Shown piece by piece: positions 9,424 through 18,517 of a stretch of 64,000 bases of DNA. Under the pieces are notes generated by a model. The model saw only the letters and a list, made by a program, of their open reading frames with translations. It was not told where the DNA came from and made no database searches. This DNA comes from Vibrio albus (GTDB taxonomy: Bacteria; Pseudomonadota; Gammaproteobacteria; Enterobacterales; Vibrionaceae): positions 62,001 through 126,000 of the forward strand of contig NZ_QFWT01000008.1 of the NCBI RefSeq assembly GCF_003144035.1, given 5' to 3'. A program made the position numbers and the translations under genes. Numbering within the stretch: the first letter of the stretch is position 1; every line of letters starts with the position of its first letter.

Positions 9424-12132
9424 ATGTGGATCCCTTCAAAATTAACGAAACCCGGCCGACTGCATAACGCTATTGTCAGACCTCGGGTACTGGATATTTT
9501 ACAACAAGCCCCTTTATATAAACTGGTGTTGTTCCGCTCGCCTGCCGGCTACGGGAAAACCACCATGGCGGTTCAGTGGCTGGCAGACAAACCTCATGTC
9601 GGATGGTACAGCCTGGATGAGAGTGACAACGATACGTTCCGCTTTATCAACTATTTCCTTCAGGCAATTAATAAAGCAACAGATAACTGCTGTCCAAACT
9701 CGCAGACATTAGCGGAGCGACGACAGTTTTCCTCATTGCGCTCTCTGCTCAGTGAGCTGTTTTCTGAATTGTCTCAGTATCACCATAAGTTTTACATCGT
9801 CCTGGATGATTACCACCTCATTGATAATGAAGAGATCCATGAGGCCATTCGCTTTTTCCTGAAAAACCAGCCAGACAACGTTACGCTGGTGATCACCAGC
9901 CGGACCACACCTCCACTGGGAACGGCGAATCTCAGGGTCCGTGATTTAATGATGGAAATCGACAACGAGCTGCTTGCCTTCGACACAGAAGAAACGACTC
10001 GCTTTTTTAATCAACGGGTTGCTGACGGCATCGATGATGCAACCGCCAGTAACTTACGGACCTATGTAGAAGGCTGGCCATCGGCTTTACAACTTATCGC
10101 GCTTCAGGCCCAACACCACCGAAAAACGCTGGCTCAGTCGGCAGAGTCTGTTTCACAGTTTAACCATGCCCATCTCTGGGATTATCTGGTAGAAGAAGTC
10201 TTTGATCTGCTCGATCCGGACATGCGCCGCTTCCTGATGCAGTGCTCTGTCCTGTCAACCTTTAACGACAAACTGGTGGCGCAGGTAACTCAGCGCGAAG
10301 ACGCGTTGAGCATGCTGGAATCGTTAAACCGCTATGGTCTGTTTATCTACCCGCTGGAAGGTGAGCAAAACTGGTTCCGTTTTCATCACCTGTTTGCCGA
10401 GTTTCTCACTCATCAGCGCCATACCTGTATTCCTCAGGAAGAGAAGTCTCTTCACCAATTGGCAGCCCAGGCATGGATGAAACTAAACATTCCCCACCAG
10501 GCACTGTTCCATGCCAAACAGTCCGGAGACGATGCACTCGCGGCTCAGATTCTAAGAGATAAAGGCTGGCGTATGTTCAACCATGGTGAACTGGCCGTGA
10601 TGGAAAACGCCATTACCCAGTTGGATAAAGAGTTTCTCTATGTGGATATGAAACTGCCGCTATTAAGAGCATGGCTGGCACAGAGTCAGCATCGGTATAA
10701 CGATGTCGAAGATATGCTCAGAGAATCGAAAGAAGAAATAAGCCAGCGACATGTCACCCTGACCGCGAATGAAGAGGGCCAGGTTAACGTTCTTCTGGCA
10801 CAGATTGCCATCAATAAAAATGACCCTCAAAGAGCACTGGAACTGGCTGAGCTGGCATTAAGTCAGTTGGACCCTGCGATATACCGCAGCCGGGTGGTCG
10901 CCACTTCGATTGTCGGCGAAGTTTACCACGTTCAGGGGCAACTCGACCGGGCATTGCCGCTGATGCAACAGACAGAAAAACTGGCCAGGCAATATGAGCT
11001 CTCTCACCAGGCGCTCTGGGCGATGTTGCAACAGAGTGAGATTCTGGTAGCACAGGGGTTTGTTCAGGCCGCCTATGAGCTGCAGGACAACGCGTTTAAA
11101 TTTATAGAAGAACAGAGATTACAGCAATTGCCTTTGCATGAATTTCTGTTACGGATCCGGGCCCAGATCTACTGGTGCTGGAACCGGCTGGACGAAGCAG
11201 AAGAATGTGCCTATAAAGGTATAGAAGTACTTGATAGCCCGAATGAAAAAGACCACCTCCATAGCTACTCAATGCTTGCGCGCATTGCGATAGGCCGGGG
11301 CGAACTGGACAAAGCGGCCCGGTTTATTGAAAAAATCCAGCATCTGCTGCTGCAAACCACCTACCATGTTGACTGGGCAGCGAATGCCTCTATGTCGCTG
11401 GTCCTATACTGGCAAGCCAAAGACGATACCGATTCACTCTCGCACTGGCTGGACACCACTCAGCGGCCGGCGGAAGCAAGTAACCACTTTTTACAACTGC
11501 AGTGGCGAAATATTGCCAGAGCCCAGCTGGCCCTTGGCAAACTGGAACAGGCAGAAGAAACACTCAACTTTCTGTATCAGGAAACGGAAAAGTACGGATT
11601 AACGACCGATCATAACCGGAACCTGATTCTGAGTGCCGTACTGGCAGCGAGAAAAGAAGATGAAGGTCTGGCCGCTGACTATTTGAAACAGGCCCTGCAT
11701 ATGACCAACCAGACAGGAATGATTGGTAATTTCCTTATCGATGGTGCAAGTATAGGCTATCTGCTTGAGAAAATAAGCAGTAAAACGGGGCTTGGCGATC
11801 TGGAAAAACACCGGGCACAACAACTGGTCAAAAATATCTCCAGTAAACAGCGCAGTCGCTCTGTTCATTTTGACGAAGAGTTTGTCGACCGACTGATTAA
11901 TCATCCGGATATTCCTGAACTGGTCAGAACCAGTCCGCTAACTCAACGGGAGTGGCAGGTTCTGGGGCTTATCTATTCAGGCTTCAGTAATGAGCAGATC
12001 GCTCAGGAGCTCGATGTTGCCGGAACGACCATTAAAACTCATATTCGTAACCTGTATCAGAAACTGAATATCGCTAACCGTAAAGAAGCTATCGAAACCG
12101 CTGAAGGGCTGTTAAAGCTGATGGGCTATTAA
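9424..12132 (+). CDS. malT: Maltose regulon transcriptional activator MalT
   Basis: MalT is a STAND-family ATP-dependent activator triggered by maltotriose. The 902-aa length is typical. Walker A is SPAGYGKTT at residues 39-47. DDYHLID at about residue 130 fits the Walker B strand, followed by the TSRTTPPL sensor. A long TPR-like superhelix occupies the middle (about 440-800). A LuxR-type helix-turn-helix is at the C-terminus ([20 protein letters not shown]...). AAAGGCAG lies before the ATG as a modest ribosome site. It diverges from malP-malQ-glgB, the usual vibrio arrangement. Predicted targets in this window are malPQ, malE, lamB-malM, glgX and the GH13 pseudogene. Confidence 0.97.
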   Translation: MWIPSKLTKPGRLHNAIVRPRVLDILQQAPLYKLVLFRSPAGYGKTTMAVQWLADKPHVGWYSLDESDNDTFRFINYFLQAINKATDNCCPNSQTLAERRQFSSLRSLLSELFSELSQYHHKFYIVLDDYHLIDNEEIHEAIRFFLKNQPDNVTLVITSRTTPPLGTANLRVRDLMMEIDNELLAFDTEETTRFFNQRVADGIDDATASNLRTYVEGWPSALQLIALQAQHHRKTLAQSAESVSQFNHAHLWDYLVEEVFDLLDPDMRRFLMQCSVLSTFNDKLVAQVTQREDALSMLESLNRYGLFIYPLEGEQNWFRFHHLFAEFLTHQRHTCIPQEEKSLHQLAAQAWMKLNIPHQALFHAKQSGDDALAAQILRDKGWRMFNHGELAVMENAITQLDKEFLYVDMKLPLLRAWLAQSQHRYNDVEDMLRESKEEISQRHVTLTANEEGQVNVLLAQIAINKNDPQRALELAELALSQLDPAIYRSRVVATSIVGEVYHVQGQLDRALPLMQQTEKLARQYELSHQALWAMLQQSEILVAQGFVQAAYELQDNAFKFIEEQRLQQLPLHEFLLRIRAQIYWCWNRLDEAEECAYKGIEVLDSPNEKDHLHSYSMLARIAIGRGELDKAARFIEKIQHLLLQTTYHVDWAANASMSLVLYWQAKDDTDSLSHWLDTTQRPAEASNHFLQLQWRNIARAQLALGKLEQAEETLNFLYQETEKYGLTTDHNRNLILSAVLAARKEDEGLAADYLKQALHMTNQTGMIGNFLIDGASIGYLLEKISSKTGLGDLEKHRAQQLVKNISSKQRSRSVHFDEEFVDRLINHPDIPELVRTSPLTQREWQVLGLIYSGFSNEQIAQELDVAGTTIKTHIRNLYQKLNIANRKEAIETAEGLLKLMGY

Positions 12133-12175
12133 AGCTGATAGGGATACTAAGGCCTTCTCTCTAAGAGCTGGGATA

Positions 12176-12868
12176 ATGGACTGGAACATGCTCACTGAAT
12201 GGGAAACAAACAGGCTCTGGTATATGGACATGCCATACAAAAAGTATGGCATGTCCCATATTCACAGAATGATCGTCATCAAGCTTCAGGATGGCTCGCT
12301 GATCATTCATAACCCGGTTGAACTGACCATACACCTGCAAACTGAACTAACCAGGCTGGGAAAGGTTAGTGCCGTTATTTCTCCTTCGATGACTTACCAC
12401 CAGACGCTGTCTGAATGGTGGCTTACCTATTCACAGGCGATGTTCTATGCCACCCCGTCCCTGATCAGTCTGCGCTCCGATATCAATTTTGATGGTGCCC
12501 TTTCCAGCCATAGCCCGGCGACCTGGAAAGGAGAGCTGTTACAAACGCCCCTTCTCGGCTCAGATAAACCCCGAAAATTTGTGTTCTGTGATCCGCAAAG
12601 TAATACGTTGATACTAGCGGACAACCTTCAGGCGGCTCAGCCTCACTTGCCAACAGGACAAAAACTGTTGGCCAGGTTACAAGGACTTGATCAGAAGCTA
12701 TGCTACCCCGATTCGGATAGAACGCATATCACCCAGATGAACCGGCTACGACTCTCTGTGCAGGAAATAATGACATGGCCGTTTGACCGGTTGCTTTCTT
12801 CGAATGGGTTAATTGTCGAACAGAACGCTAAGGATGCTTTTTATCAGGCTTTCTGGTGGGCATTTTAG
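12176..12868 (+). CDS. DUF4336 domain-containing protein (degenerate metallo-beta-lactamase-like fold)
   Basis: The 230-aa soluble protein resembles DUF4336 proteins. RMIVIKLQDGSLIIHNPVEL fits the family opening, then LGKVSAVISPSMTYHQTLSEWW, then FCDPQSNTLILADNL. The fold is related to metallo-beta-lactamases but the full HxHxDH zinc set is not seen, so hydrolase activity is doubtful. The function is unknown to me. It starts 44 nt after malT on the same strand and may be co-transcribed. A perfect 13-bp hairpin with an A5 loop (12226-12256) lies inside its first 30 codons. It converges with the Qrr gene, whose terminator also closes this gene. Confidence 0.6.
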   Translation: MDWNMLTEWETNRLWYMDMPYKKYGMSHIHRMIVIKLQDGSLIIHNPVELTIHLQTELTRLGKVSAVISPSMTYHQTLSEWWLTYSQAMFYATPSLISLRSDINFDGALSSHSPATWKGELLQTPLLGSDKPRKFVFCDPQSNTLILADNLQAAQPHLPTGQKLLARLQGLDQKLCYPDSDRTHITQMNRLRLSVQEIMTWPFDRLLSSNGLIVEQNAKDAFYQAFWWAF

Positions 12869-12898
12869 AGCTTCAGAATTTAAGTATGGGCCTTAAAT

Positions 12899-12933
12899 AA
12901 AAAAAGAGCCAATCGCAAAAATCGGCGATTGGC
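12899..12933 (-). terminator. Qrr terminator, also facing the end of the DUF4336 gene
   Basis: On minus, a 9-bp stem GCCAATCGC/GCGATTGGC with an 8-nt loop is followed by TC and seven T. In the plus direction only a weak TTAT follows. Confidence 0.9.
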
Positions 12934-13009
12934 TTATAGATAGTGTGAACAAATTATATTCACTAACAACGTCAGTTGGCTAGGTGACCCTCGGCTTTAA
13001 GAAGGGTCG
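12899..13009 (-). ncRNA. qrr: Qrr quorum-regulatory small RNA
   Basis: Read on minus, the roughly 110-nt RNA opens with the Qrr 5' hairpin (GACCCT...AGGGTC). It continues with the nearly invariant core CCTAGCCAACTGACG then TTGTTAGTGAA, and ends in a strong terminator. Qrr RNAs are Hfq-dependent base-pairing regulators that repress the LuxR/HapR master regulator and activate AphA at low cell density. The core pairs with target ribosome-binding regions. The transcription start near 13009 is placed from the sigma-54 -12 element. Which of the several vibrio Qrr copies this is cannot be told from one copy. Confidence 0.93.
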
Positions 13010-13019
13010 ATATATAACT

Positions 13020-13035
13020 AGCACATAGCATGCCA
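13020..13035 (-). promoter_or_regulatory. Sigma-54 promoter of qrr
   Basis: TGGCATGCTATGTGCT fits TGGCAC-N5-TTGC(A/T) with the key GG and GC pairs at the right distance. The -12 GC is 12 nt before the predicted Qrr start. Confidence 0.8.
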
Positions 13036-13120
13036 ACTTTTTTTCCTCATTAGTTTTGCATAAAAACCAACCATAATTAAGTAAAATCTAATACTTTGTA
13101 GGTATAATGCAACTAAACTT

Positions 13121-13133
13121 TCGCATTATGCAT
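13121..13133. promoter_or_regulatory. LuxO-type site 1 upstream of qrr
   Basis: TCGCATTATGCAT matches the LuxO inverted repeat TTGCA-N3-TGCAA at 8 of 10, about 90 nt upstream of the sigma-54 promoter, as expected for an enhancer site. Confidence 0.7.
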
Positions 13134-13146
13134 TTGCATTATGCGA
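13134..13146. promoter_or_regulatory. LuxO-type site 2 upstream of qrr
   Basis: TTGCATTATGCGA matches TTGCA-N3-TGCAA at 9 of 10 and abuts site 1. Together they form a 28-nt near-palindrome (13120-13147). Confidence 0.75.
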
Positions 13147-13151
13147 AGGCG

Positions 13152-13164
13152 ATGCATAATGACA
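13152..13164. promoter_or_regulatory. Weaker LuxO-type site 3 upstream of qrr
   Basis: ATGCATAATGACA matches about 7 of 10 positions of the LuxO repeat. Half sites TTGCA and TGCAA also occur near 13058 and 13108. Confidence 0.4.
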
Positions 13165-13270
13165 TGATATTAATAGGGACTTTATGCATTTCCTATCAAT
13201 GAGTCGGATACACGCATAAAAGTTCTTGTATACTTGGCTCTTCTTATCGACGTTACTAAGTGCAAAATAC

Positions 13271-14182
13271 ATGAGTTACTTGATCACCTTCTTCAAAGGA
13301 ATGGCTATGGGAGCCGCAGATGTGGTTCCTGGCGTTTCCGGAGGCACCATTGCCTTTATTACCGGAATTTATGACACTCTGCTGGAAAGCATTCGCCGGG
13401 TGAACCCAACGTTAATTGGTATCTGGAAGCGGGATGGGTTTAAAGCCGTATTCAGTCATATCAACGGCTTTTTCCTAATCAGCCTGTTCAGTGGTATTAT
13501 CTGCAGTCTTCTGACTCTGGCGAAATTGATCTCCTGGTTACTGGTTGCCCATCCAATCCCACTCTGGTCATTCTTCTTCGGCCTGATACTGGTATCTGTT
13601 TACCATATCGTACGTCAGATAGAGCAGCGAGATCTTATCCGCGGCCTATTCACCCTGCTGGGTATTGGATTTGCCTACGCTATTACTGTGCTAAAGCCTC
13701 TGGAGATGGATCCAACCAATATTAATGTGCTTTTGGCTGGTGCTATCGCCATTTGCGCGATGATCCTGCCAGGCATTTCCGGTAGTTTTATCCTGCTGCT
13801 TATTGGTATGTATACGCCAATTCTGGGGGCAGCCAATTCCCTGCAGGTTGATATTTTACTGCTGTTTGCCGCAGGCTGTGTTATTGGGTTGCTCTGCTTT
13901 TCCCACGTGCTGTCCTGGCTTCTTAAACACCACCGGGATTCCACCCTGATGTTTCTTACGGGTGTGATGGCCGGCACGCTCCCCAAAATCTGGCCATGGA
14001 AAGAAACACTGACATGGAGAACCAATTCCCATGGTGAACAGGTTCCCCTTTTACAGCATAACCTGTCGCCATTCGACTTTGAGGCGATCACTTCACAACC
14101 TCATCAGTTACTGTTGGCCATTATTATGATGCTGGCCGGTATCGGTATTGTTCTGGTACTGGAGAAGTTTGCGGATAATTAA
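13271..14182 (+). CDS. DUF368 family membrane protein (polyprenyl-phosphate translocase, PopT-type)
   Basis: A 303-aa polytopic membrane protein with the family blocks KGMAMGAADVVPGVSGGTIAF near the N-terminus and MILPGISGSFILLLIGMY in the second half. This internal repeat is characteristic of DUF368. About eight hydrophobic segments are seen. DUF368 proteins were shown in Vibrio cholerae and Gram-positive bacteria to recycle undecaprenyl phosphate across the inner membrane for cell-wall synthesis. The ATG at 13271 begins MSYLITFFKG, as family members do. An in-frame TTG at 13226 would add 15 unlikely residues. The gene diverges from qrr, so the LuxO sites lie upstream of it too. Confidence 0.85.
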   Translation: MSYLITFFKGMAMGAADVVPGVSGGTIAFITGIYDTLLESIRRVNPTLIGIWKRDGFKAVFSHINGFFLISLFSGIICSLLTLAKLISWLLVAHPIPLWSFFFGLILVSVYHIVRQIEQRDLIRGLFTLLGIGFAYAITVLKPLEMDPTNINVLLAGAIAICAMILPGISGSFILLLIGMYTPILGAANSLQVDILLLFAAGCVIGLLCFSHVLSWLLKHHRDSTLMFLTGVMAGTLPKIWPWKETLTWRTNSHGEQVPLLQHNLSPFDFEAITSQPHQLLLAIIMMLAGIGIVLVLEKFADN

Positions 14183-14224
14183 TACTGGCAGACAAACAGA
14201 TAAAATAGCCGATACTGTGAAACA

Positions 14225-14251
14225 AAGCCTGGCAACTCTGTCAGGCTTTCT
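14225..14251 (+). terminator. Probable terminator after the DUF368 gene
   Basis: A 7-bp stem AAGCCTG/CAGGCTT with a 10-nt loop is followed by a T-rich stretch, 43 nt past the stop. Confidence 0.6.
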
Positions 14252-14293
14252 GCTATTCTTTAACCAGTTATGCCGTTCAATGGAGGATAAAAG

Positions 14294-14335
14294 ATGATTG
14301 TAAGCCACACCCACCCGGTAAACGAAGCGGCTTAA
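14294..14335 (+). CDS. Putative 13-residue leader peptide upstream of rsgA
   Basis: ATG at 14294 opens MIVSHTHPVNEAA and stops with TAA. GGAGG lies 7 nt before the ATG, one of the best ribosome sites in the window. It precedes rsgA by 181 nt, with several hairpins between them, the first overlapping its stop codon. That layout suggests a translated leader controlling the downstream gene. I do not recognise the peptide, and a random short ORF cannot be excluded. Confidence 0.45.
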   Translation: MIVSHTHPVNEAA

Positions 14336-14497
14336 GTAAGGGTAATTCCACTTACTGCATTTTTACTCTTTCACTTTCCCCTCTTCCTTCTTACCCGGTG
14401 AGTATTTGATCCGGGGCATTTGTCGTATCTGACCTGCCCCAAATACCATTTATGTCGATACCGTTATACAAACCTCCGCTTAAGGTTCAGATAACGG
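14335..14497 (+). promoter_or_regulatory. Structured leader RNA before rsgA
   Basis: Three inverted repeats follow the leader peptide: AGTAAG/CTTACT (14335-14340 with 14351-14356), GGGGCA/TGCCCC (14413-14418 with 14435-14440, extendable by ATTTG/CAAAT), and CCGTTAT/ATAACGG (14461-14467 with 14491-14497, with an inner AACCT/AGGTT). The last ends 19 nt before the rsgA ATG. No T-run follows, so control of translation is more likely than attenuation of transcription. Confidence 0.45.
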
Positions 14498-14516
14498 CTG
14501 TCCAGGGTATCAGACC

Positions 14517-15557
14517 ATGCAAAACACCATTAACTTACAACCAATAACCCTACAACAACTTGGCTGGCAACCTTTTTTCCAGCAGCAACTGACACTTGAA
14601 GATTATGAACAGGCTGTTATTGCCCGAGTCATCGCTCATCACCGTTCCGGTTATGAACTGTTAACCAAGCAAGGCAGACACACATTACCTATTCTCAGCC
14701 AGATGCCACTAATGACGGTGGGTGACTGGGTATTATTAGATCAACAGAACCGGTTTTCCCGCCTGTTGGACAGACATTCTCTGTTTAGCAGGAAAGCGGC
14801 CGGGACCAAAATCGCGGAGCAGTATATCGCCGCGAATGTTGATACGGTATTTATCGTCTGTTCGCTGAATCAGGACTTTAACCTGAATCGGATAGAGCGT
14901 TATCTGACACTTGCCCGTGAAGCACAGGTGGAGCCAGTCGTTGTACTGACAAAGGCGGATCTCTGCACTGACGCAGAGAGTAAACGACAACAGGTACAGA
15001 AGTTAGACCCGATGCTGATGACAGAGTGTGTTAATAGCCTCGAACCGGAAAGCGTACAGCCATTGATGCAATGGTGCGGAAAAGGTAAGACGGTCACATT
15101 TCTCGGCTCTTCAGGTGTAGGTAAATCCACATTGATTAATACACTCATGGGTCATAATGAACAGAAAACGGCTGGGATAAGAGCTGACGATGATAAAGGC
15201 CGTCATACCACGACCTCCCGTTCACTCCACTTTCTCCCTCGGGGAGGTATCCTGCTGGACACGCCTGGTATGCGGGAACTGCAGTTAGCCGATTGCCAGC
15301 ATGGGCTCCGTGAGACATTTTCAGATATAGAAGCGCTGGCAACTCGTTGCCGGTTTTCTGACTGTCATCATCAGACTGAGCCTGGATGCGCAGTACAGAG
15401 AGCGGTGGAAAGTGGTAATTTGGACCCCAGACGCCTGAAAAACTATCTCAAATTATTAAGGGAACAGGAAAGAAATAGTGCTTCCCTAGCGGAGTTAAGA
15501 GCCAAAGAACGACAATTCAGCAAACTATGTCGTAGCGTAAAAAAAGAAAGGCCGTAA
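14517..15557 (+). CDS. rsgA: Ribosome small-subunit biogenesis GTPase RsgA
   Basis: RsgA is a circularly permuted GTPase that helps mature the 30S decoding centre. The motif order is permuted as expected: G4 LTKADL comes first, then G1 [10 protein letters not shown], then G3 DTPGMREL. An OB-fold N-terminal domain precedes them. A C-terminal zinc knuckle ([14 protein letters not shown]) follows. Length 346 aa is normal. Only AGGG nine bases upstream serves as ribosome site. The long structured leader and possible leader peptide are unusual. Vibrios often carry two rsgA genes, and this one, away from psd/orn, may be the second copy (inference). Confidence 0.93.
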   Translation: MQNTINLQPITLQQLGWQPFFQQQLTLEDYEQAVIARVIAHHRSGYELLTKQGRHTLPILSQMPLMTVGDWVLLDQQNRFSRLLDRHSLFSRKAAGTKIAEQYIAANVDTVFIVCSLNQDFNLNRIERYLTLAREAQVEPVVVLTKADLCTDAESKRQQVQKLDPMLMTECVNSLEPESVQPLMQWCGKGKTVTFLGSSGVGKSTLINTLMGHNEQKTAGIRADDDKGRHTTTSRSLHFLPRGGILLDTPGMRELQLADCQHGLRETFSDIEALATRCRFSDCHHQTEPGCAVQRAVESGNLDPRRLKNYLKLLREQERNSASLAELRAKERQFSKLCRSVKKERP

Positions 15558-15643
15558 TAGAGAAAAGGAAAGTCACACTATGAAAAAATAAAAATAAGTG
15601 CAGAAATAAAAGCAGTTTAATATTTCTTCGTCGCTCCATTACC

Positions 15644-15690
15644 AGGGGGTTTTGTCTAAAATTCAATCAACCCCCTTTCCTTTCTTTTTT
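15644..15690 (+). terminator. Terminator after rsgA
   Basis: An 8-bp stem AGGGGGTT/AACCCCCT with a 17-nt loop is followed by a pyrimidine and T-rich tail with seven T. The rest of 15558-15870 is AT-rich with no recognisable gene. Confidence 0.65.
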
Positions 15691-15870
15691 TACTTAAAAT
15701 CAACATATATTCAACATTTTTGTCTATATACTCATCATTTCTTGCATTTTCGTCGGACAAATTTCGGTTATTGCTAGACACATGCTCTTCAATGATTAAA
15801 CTGTGCAACGCAGCCAAATTAACTATTCTATCAGGCTGAGACAACACAATAATTCATTACAGGAAAAGAC

Positions 15871-17091
15871 ATGCAAAACAGCAACACTCTCATTGCAAGA
15901 TACGCCAGCGGCAATCTTGTAATACAAATCTTAGTCGGTATCGTCTTCGGTATTGTTCTGGCAACGGTTTCTCCGGAAGGAGCCACCAATGCTGGCCTGC
16001 TTGGCCAACTCTTTGTTGGCGCACTAAAAGCTGTAGCACCCATTCTGGTATTCATTCTGGTTGCAGCTTCTATTGCGAATCAAAACCGGAATCAACATAC
16101 CTATATGCGCCCTATCGTGACGCTTTACCTAATTGGTACTCTGGCAGCAGCCTTTACTGCCGTTGTGCTAAGCTTTATGTTCCCAACCACTCTGACTCTG
16201 GTTGCGGGTGCTGAAGGAACAACCCCGCCACAGGGCATTGCAGAAGTTCTTAACACGCTGCTGTTCAAAATGGTAGATAACCCAATTAATGCACTGAGAG
16301 AAGCCAACTACATTGGTATTCTGGTGTGGGCTATCGGTCTGGGTATCGCTCTGCACCATGCTTCCGGTACCACTAAAGCCGTCTTTGAAGACCTGAGTCA
16401 TGGCGTGTCGCAGATCGTTCGCTTTATTATCCGTCTGGCACCATTCGGTATTTTTGGTCTGGTAGCCTCTACCTTTGCAACCACCGGTTTTTCTGCCCTG
16501 GCCGGGTATGCACAAATTCTTGCGGTTCTTCTTGGCGCTATGCTTATCATTGCTCTGGTGGTTAACCCGGTTATCGTATATGTGAAAACCAAACAGAACC
16601 CTTACCCGCTTGTCCTTCAGTGTCTGCGTGAAAGTGGCGTTACCGCATTCTTTACTCGTTCAAGTGCGGCGAACATTCCGGTTAACATGACTCTGTGTGA
16701 AAAACTGGATCTGGACGAAGATACTTATTCTGTTTCTATTCCTCTGGGTGCAACCATCAACATGGCGGGTGCTGCAATTACCATTACCGTATTGACACTG
16801 GCAGCTGTACATACTCTTGGAATTGAAGTCGACATGCTGACCGCACTGCTTCTTAGTGTTGTTGCTGCAGTATCAGCCTGTGGTGCTTCTGGTGTTGCCG
16901 GTGGTTCTCTACTGCTTATCCCTCTGGCATGTAGCCTGTTCGGTATTTCAAATGATGTGGCGATGCAGGTCGTTGGTGTGGGCTTTATTATCGGCGTTCT
17001 GCAGGACTCTGCTGAAACTGCGCTGAACAGCTCTACTGACGTGGTATTTACCGCTGCAGTGTGTAAAGCGGAACATCAGAAAAATAGCTAG
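15871..17091 (+). CDS. sstT: Serine/threonine:Na+ symporter SstT
   Basis: A 406-aa inner-membrane carrier of the dicarboxylate/amino acid:cation symporter family, importing serine and threonine with Na+. Family blocks are visible: the serine-rich hairpin [12 protein letters not shown], then [15 protein letters not shown], then [20 protein letters not shown]. The opening [20 protein letters not shown] matches SstT. AGGA sits 9 nt before the ATG. It is a single-gene unit closed by a strong terminator, with no sign of transfer. Confidence 0.96.
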   Translation: MQNSNTLIARYASGNLVIQILVGIVFGIVLATVSPEGATNAGLLGQLFVGALKAVAPILVFILVAASIANQNRNQHTYMRPIVTLYLIGTLAAAFTAVVLSFMFPTTLTLVAGAEGTTPPQGIAEVLNTLLFKMVDNPINALREANYIGILVWAIGLGIALHHASGTTKAVFEDLSHGVSQIVRFIIRLAPFGIFGLVASTFATTGFSALAGYAQILAVLLGAMLIIALVVNPVIVYVKTKQNPYPLVLQCLRESGVTAFFTRSSAANIPVNMTLCEKLDLDEDTYSVSIPLGATINMAGAAITITVLTLAAVHTLGIEVDMLTALLLSVVAAVSACGASGVAGGSLLLIPLACSLFGISNDVAMQVVGVGFIIGVLQDSAETALNSSTDVVFTAAVCKAEHQKNS

Positions 17092-17106
17092 CGGTAGTAT
17101 GAAATG

Positions 17107-17136
17107 AAATAGCCCGGACCATTCGGGCTATTTTTT
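17107..17136. terminator. Bidirectional terminator between sstT and the Sel1 gene
   Basis: A 10-bp stem AAATAGCCCG/CGGGCTATTT with a 7-nt loop is followed by T on plus and by a weaker T-rich tail on minus. Confidence 0.85.
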
Positions 17137-17151
17137 ATCTGCAAACACGCG

Positions 17152-18282
17152 TTAATGCCTGTCCATCGGTGAGTGGCTGAAATCAAGGTGATCCGGTTCC
17201 GGTTTGCTTTCCGTTTCCTGAAACAACTCCTCTTCTTGACCCTCTTCTTCCTGCTGCTCTAACACCATAAATTCATTGCCGTCTACATCAGGAAAATAGC
17301 TTTCGCGCTTATACAGCTTATTCAATGCTTTTATCAGAGAGTGCGTGCCTAAGGACCCTGTATCCATCTTCCGTATCAGCGGTTTTAGCATTGCCTGCAG
17401 GCTGACTACGGAATCCACACCGAGTAAATTACCGACATCATCACGCCGATGCCGCGCCTCGTCATGACCAAAGTGAGCCGATAAAAATAGCCAGATATAA
17501 GCGATGGCATTACCTTTAGACCCCATTCCAACCCATATTTCTCCCGCATGATACTGAGCTTCTGCGTTGGCCTGTTCACCACCTCTCTCATACCAGTAAG
17601 ACGCCCGGGTATGATTATGAGGCACACCCGCGCCATCACGGTAGTGATGCCCCATTTTTAATTGCCCGTCAGCATTGCCAGCCATTGCCGCACGAAAGTG
17701 CCATTCGGCCGACAGTTTCAGATCCGGATTCAGGTTAGACTCCGCCATGTACCAGTCCCCCATAAAGACCTGGGCGTCGGTCATATCCTCTTCTGCCAGC
17801 TCTTCAATAGCGCCGATTCCCTTATCAATATCCTGTTCGACACCAATTCCTGCAATAAAAGCCTTACCCATTTTAAACTGAGCGTGTTTATTTCCTTCAG
17901 CAGCATCAATTGCCAGCTGCCAGAATTTAGCCTTTTCTTTTAAAATGATGTCATCTTTGGCTCTGCCACAGACCCGCACGACACCGTACATTGCCACCTC
18001 GCTACCCAGTAACGCTGCTCGCTCATACCAATGTAATGCTTCAGCCGGATTGGAACGCTCCGCTTCTTTAGCAAGGTACAACTGAGTGGGAACATGCCCG
18101 GTGTCTGCTTTAAAGATTCGTTCCTTACGTTCTTCGTCCTGCTGCCTTTCAATCGCTTTTCGATAAGCCCGTTCGCGCTCAGCTTTTTTCTCTGCCATCT
18201 TTTTCTTCTTCGAAGACAGCATCGCCATCCAGATAAAGATGGAGAGGAGAGAAAAACCGGCAATAAAAATAGCGATATTCAT
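17152..18282 (-). CDS. Membrane-anchored Sel1-like repeat protein
   Basis: 376 aa. A hydrophobic N-terminal segment (IAIFIAGFSLLSIFIWMAML) is followed by a lysine/glutamate-rich coil and then SEL1-type TPR repeats (for example AQFKMGKAFIAGIGVEQD, ADGQLKMGHHYRDGAGVPHN). The C-terminal tail is acidic. Such proteins are scaffolds for protein contacts, with the repeats most likely in the cytoplasm. No specific partner can be named. It converges with sstT and diverges from the broken GH13 gene. Confidence 0.75.
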   Translation of the reverse strand: MNIAIFIAGFSLLSIFIWMAMLSSKKKKMAEKKAERERAYRKAIERQQDEERKERIFKADTGHVPTQLYLAKEAERSNPAEALHWYERAALLGSEVAMYGVVRVCGRAKDDIILKEKAKFWQLAIDAAEGNKHAQFKMGKAFIAGIGVEQDIDKGIGAIEELAEEDMTDAQVFMGDWYMAESNLNPDLKLSAEWHFRAAMAGNADGQLKMGHHYRDGAGVPHNHTRASYWYERGGEQANAEAQYHAGEIWVGMGSKGNAIAYIWLFLSAHFGHDEARHRRDDVGNLLGVDSVVSLQAMLKPLIRKMDTGSLGTHSLIKALNKLYKRESYFPDVDGNEFMVLEQQEEEGQEEELFQETESKPEPDHLDFSHSPMDRH

Positions 18283-18420
18283 GACATGTATCTTTTAATC
18301 TCAGAGTTTCAATAATCTATAACGGCCATAAGGCTGAAAAGTTAAGCTTCTTTCCATTTAGGGCGAGCCCTAACCATCATAAATGATTTCCTGAGCCAGT
18401 CAGAGAAAAATCAATAGGTT

Positions 18421-18430
18421 CTACGCCCCC
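18421..18430 (-). promoter_or_regulatory. GGGGGCGTAG motif upstream of the GH13 gene
   Basis: Minus-strand GGGGGCGTAG is identical to the motif upstream of malE (26075-26084) and is related to the malP palindrome halves. Confidence 0.35.
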
Positions 18431-18441
18431 GGTCACCGAAC

Positions 18442-18451
18442 AGGGAGGAAG
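18442..18451 (+). promoter_or_regulatory. MalT-like box upstream of the GH13 gene
   Basis: AGGGAGGAAG matches the MalT consensus at 8 of 10, 67 nt before the predicted ATG. Confidence 0.45.
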
Positions 18452-18517
18452 CCCACATTATTTCTTTTCCTTACTATGGGTATATACTTTTTTCTGAAGC
18501 AGAATGGACACAAAGAT

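Noticed and set aside
13120..13147. 28-nt near-palindrome first taken as an unknown operator
   Set aside because: It resolves into two LuxO-type TTGCA-N3-TGCAA sites at the right distance from the qrr sigma-54 promoter.
15656..15847. 63-codon minus-strand frame between rsgA and sstT
   Set aside because: It starts at a GTG without a ribosome site, overlaps the rsgA terminator, and has no family resemblance.
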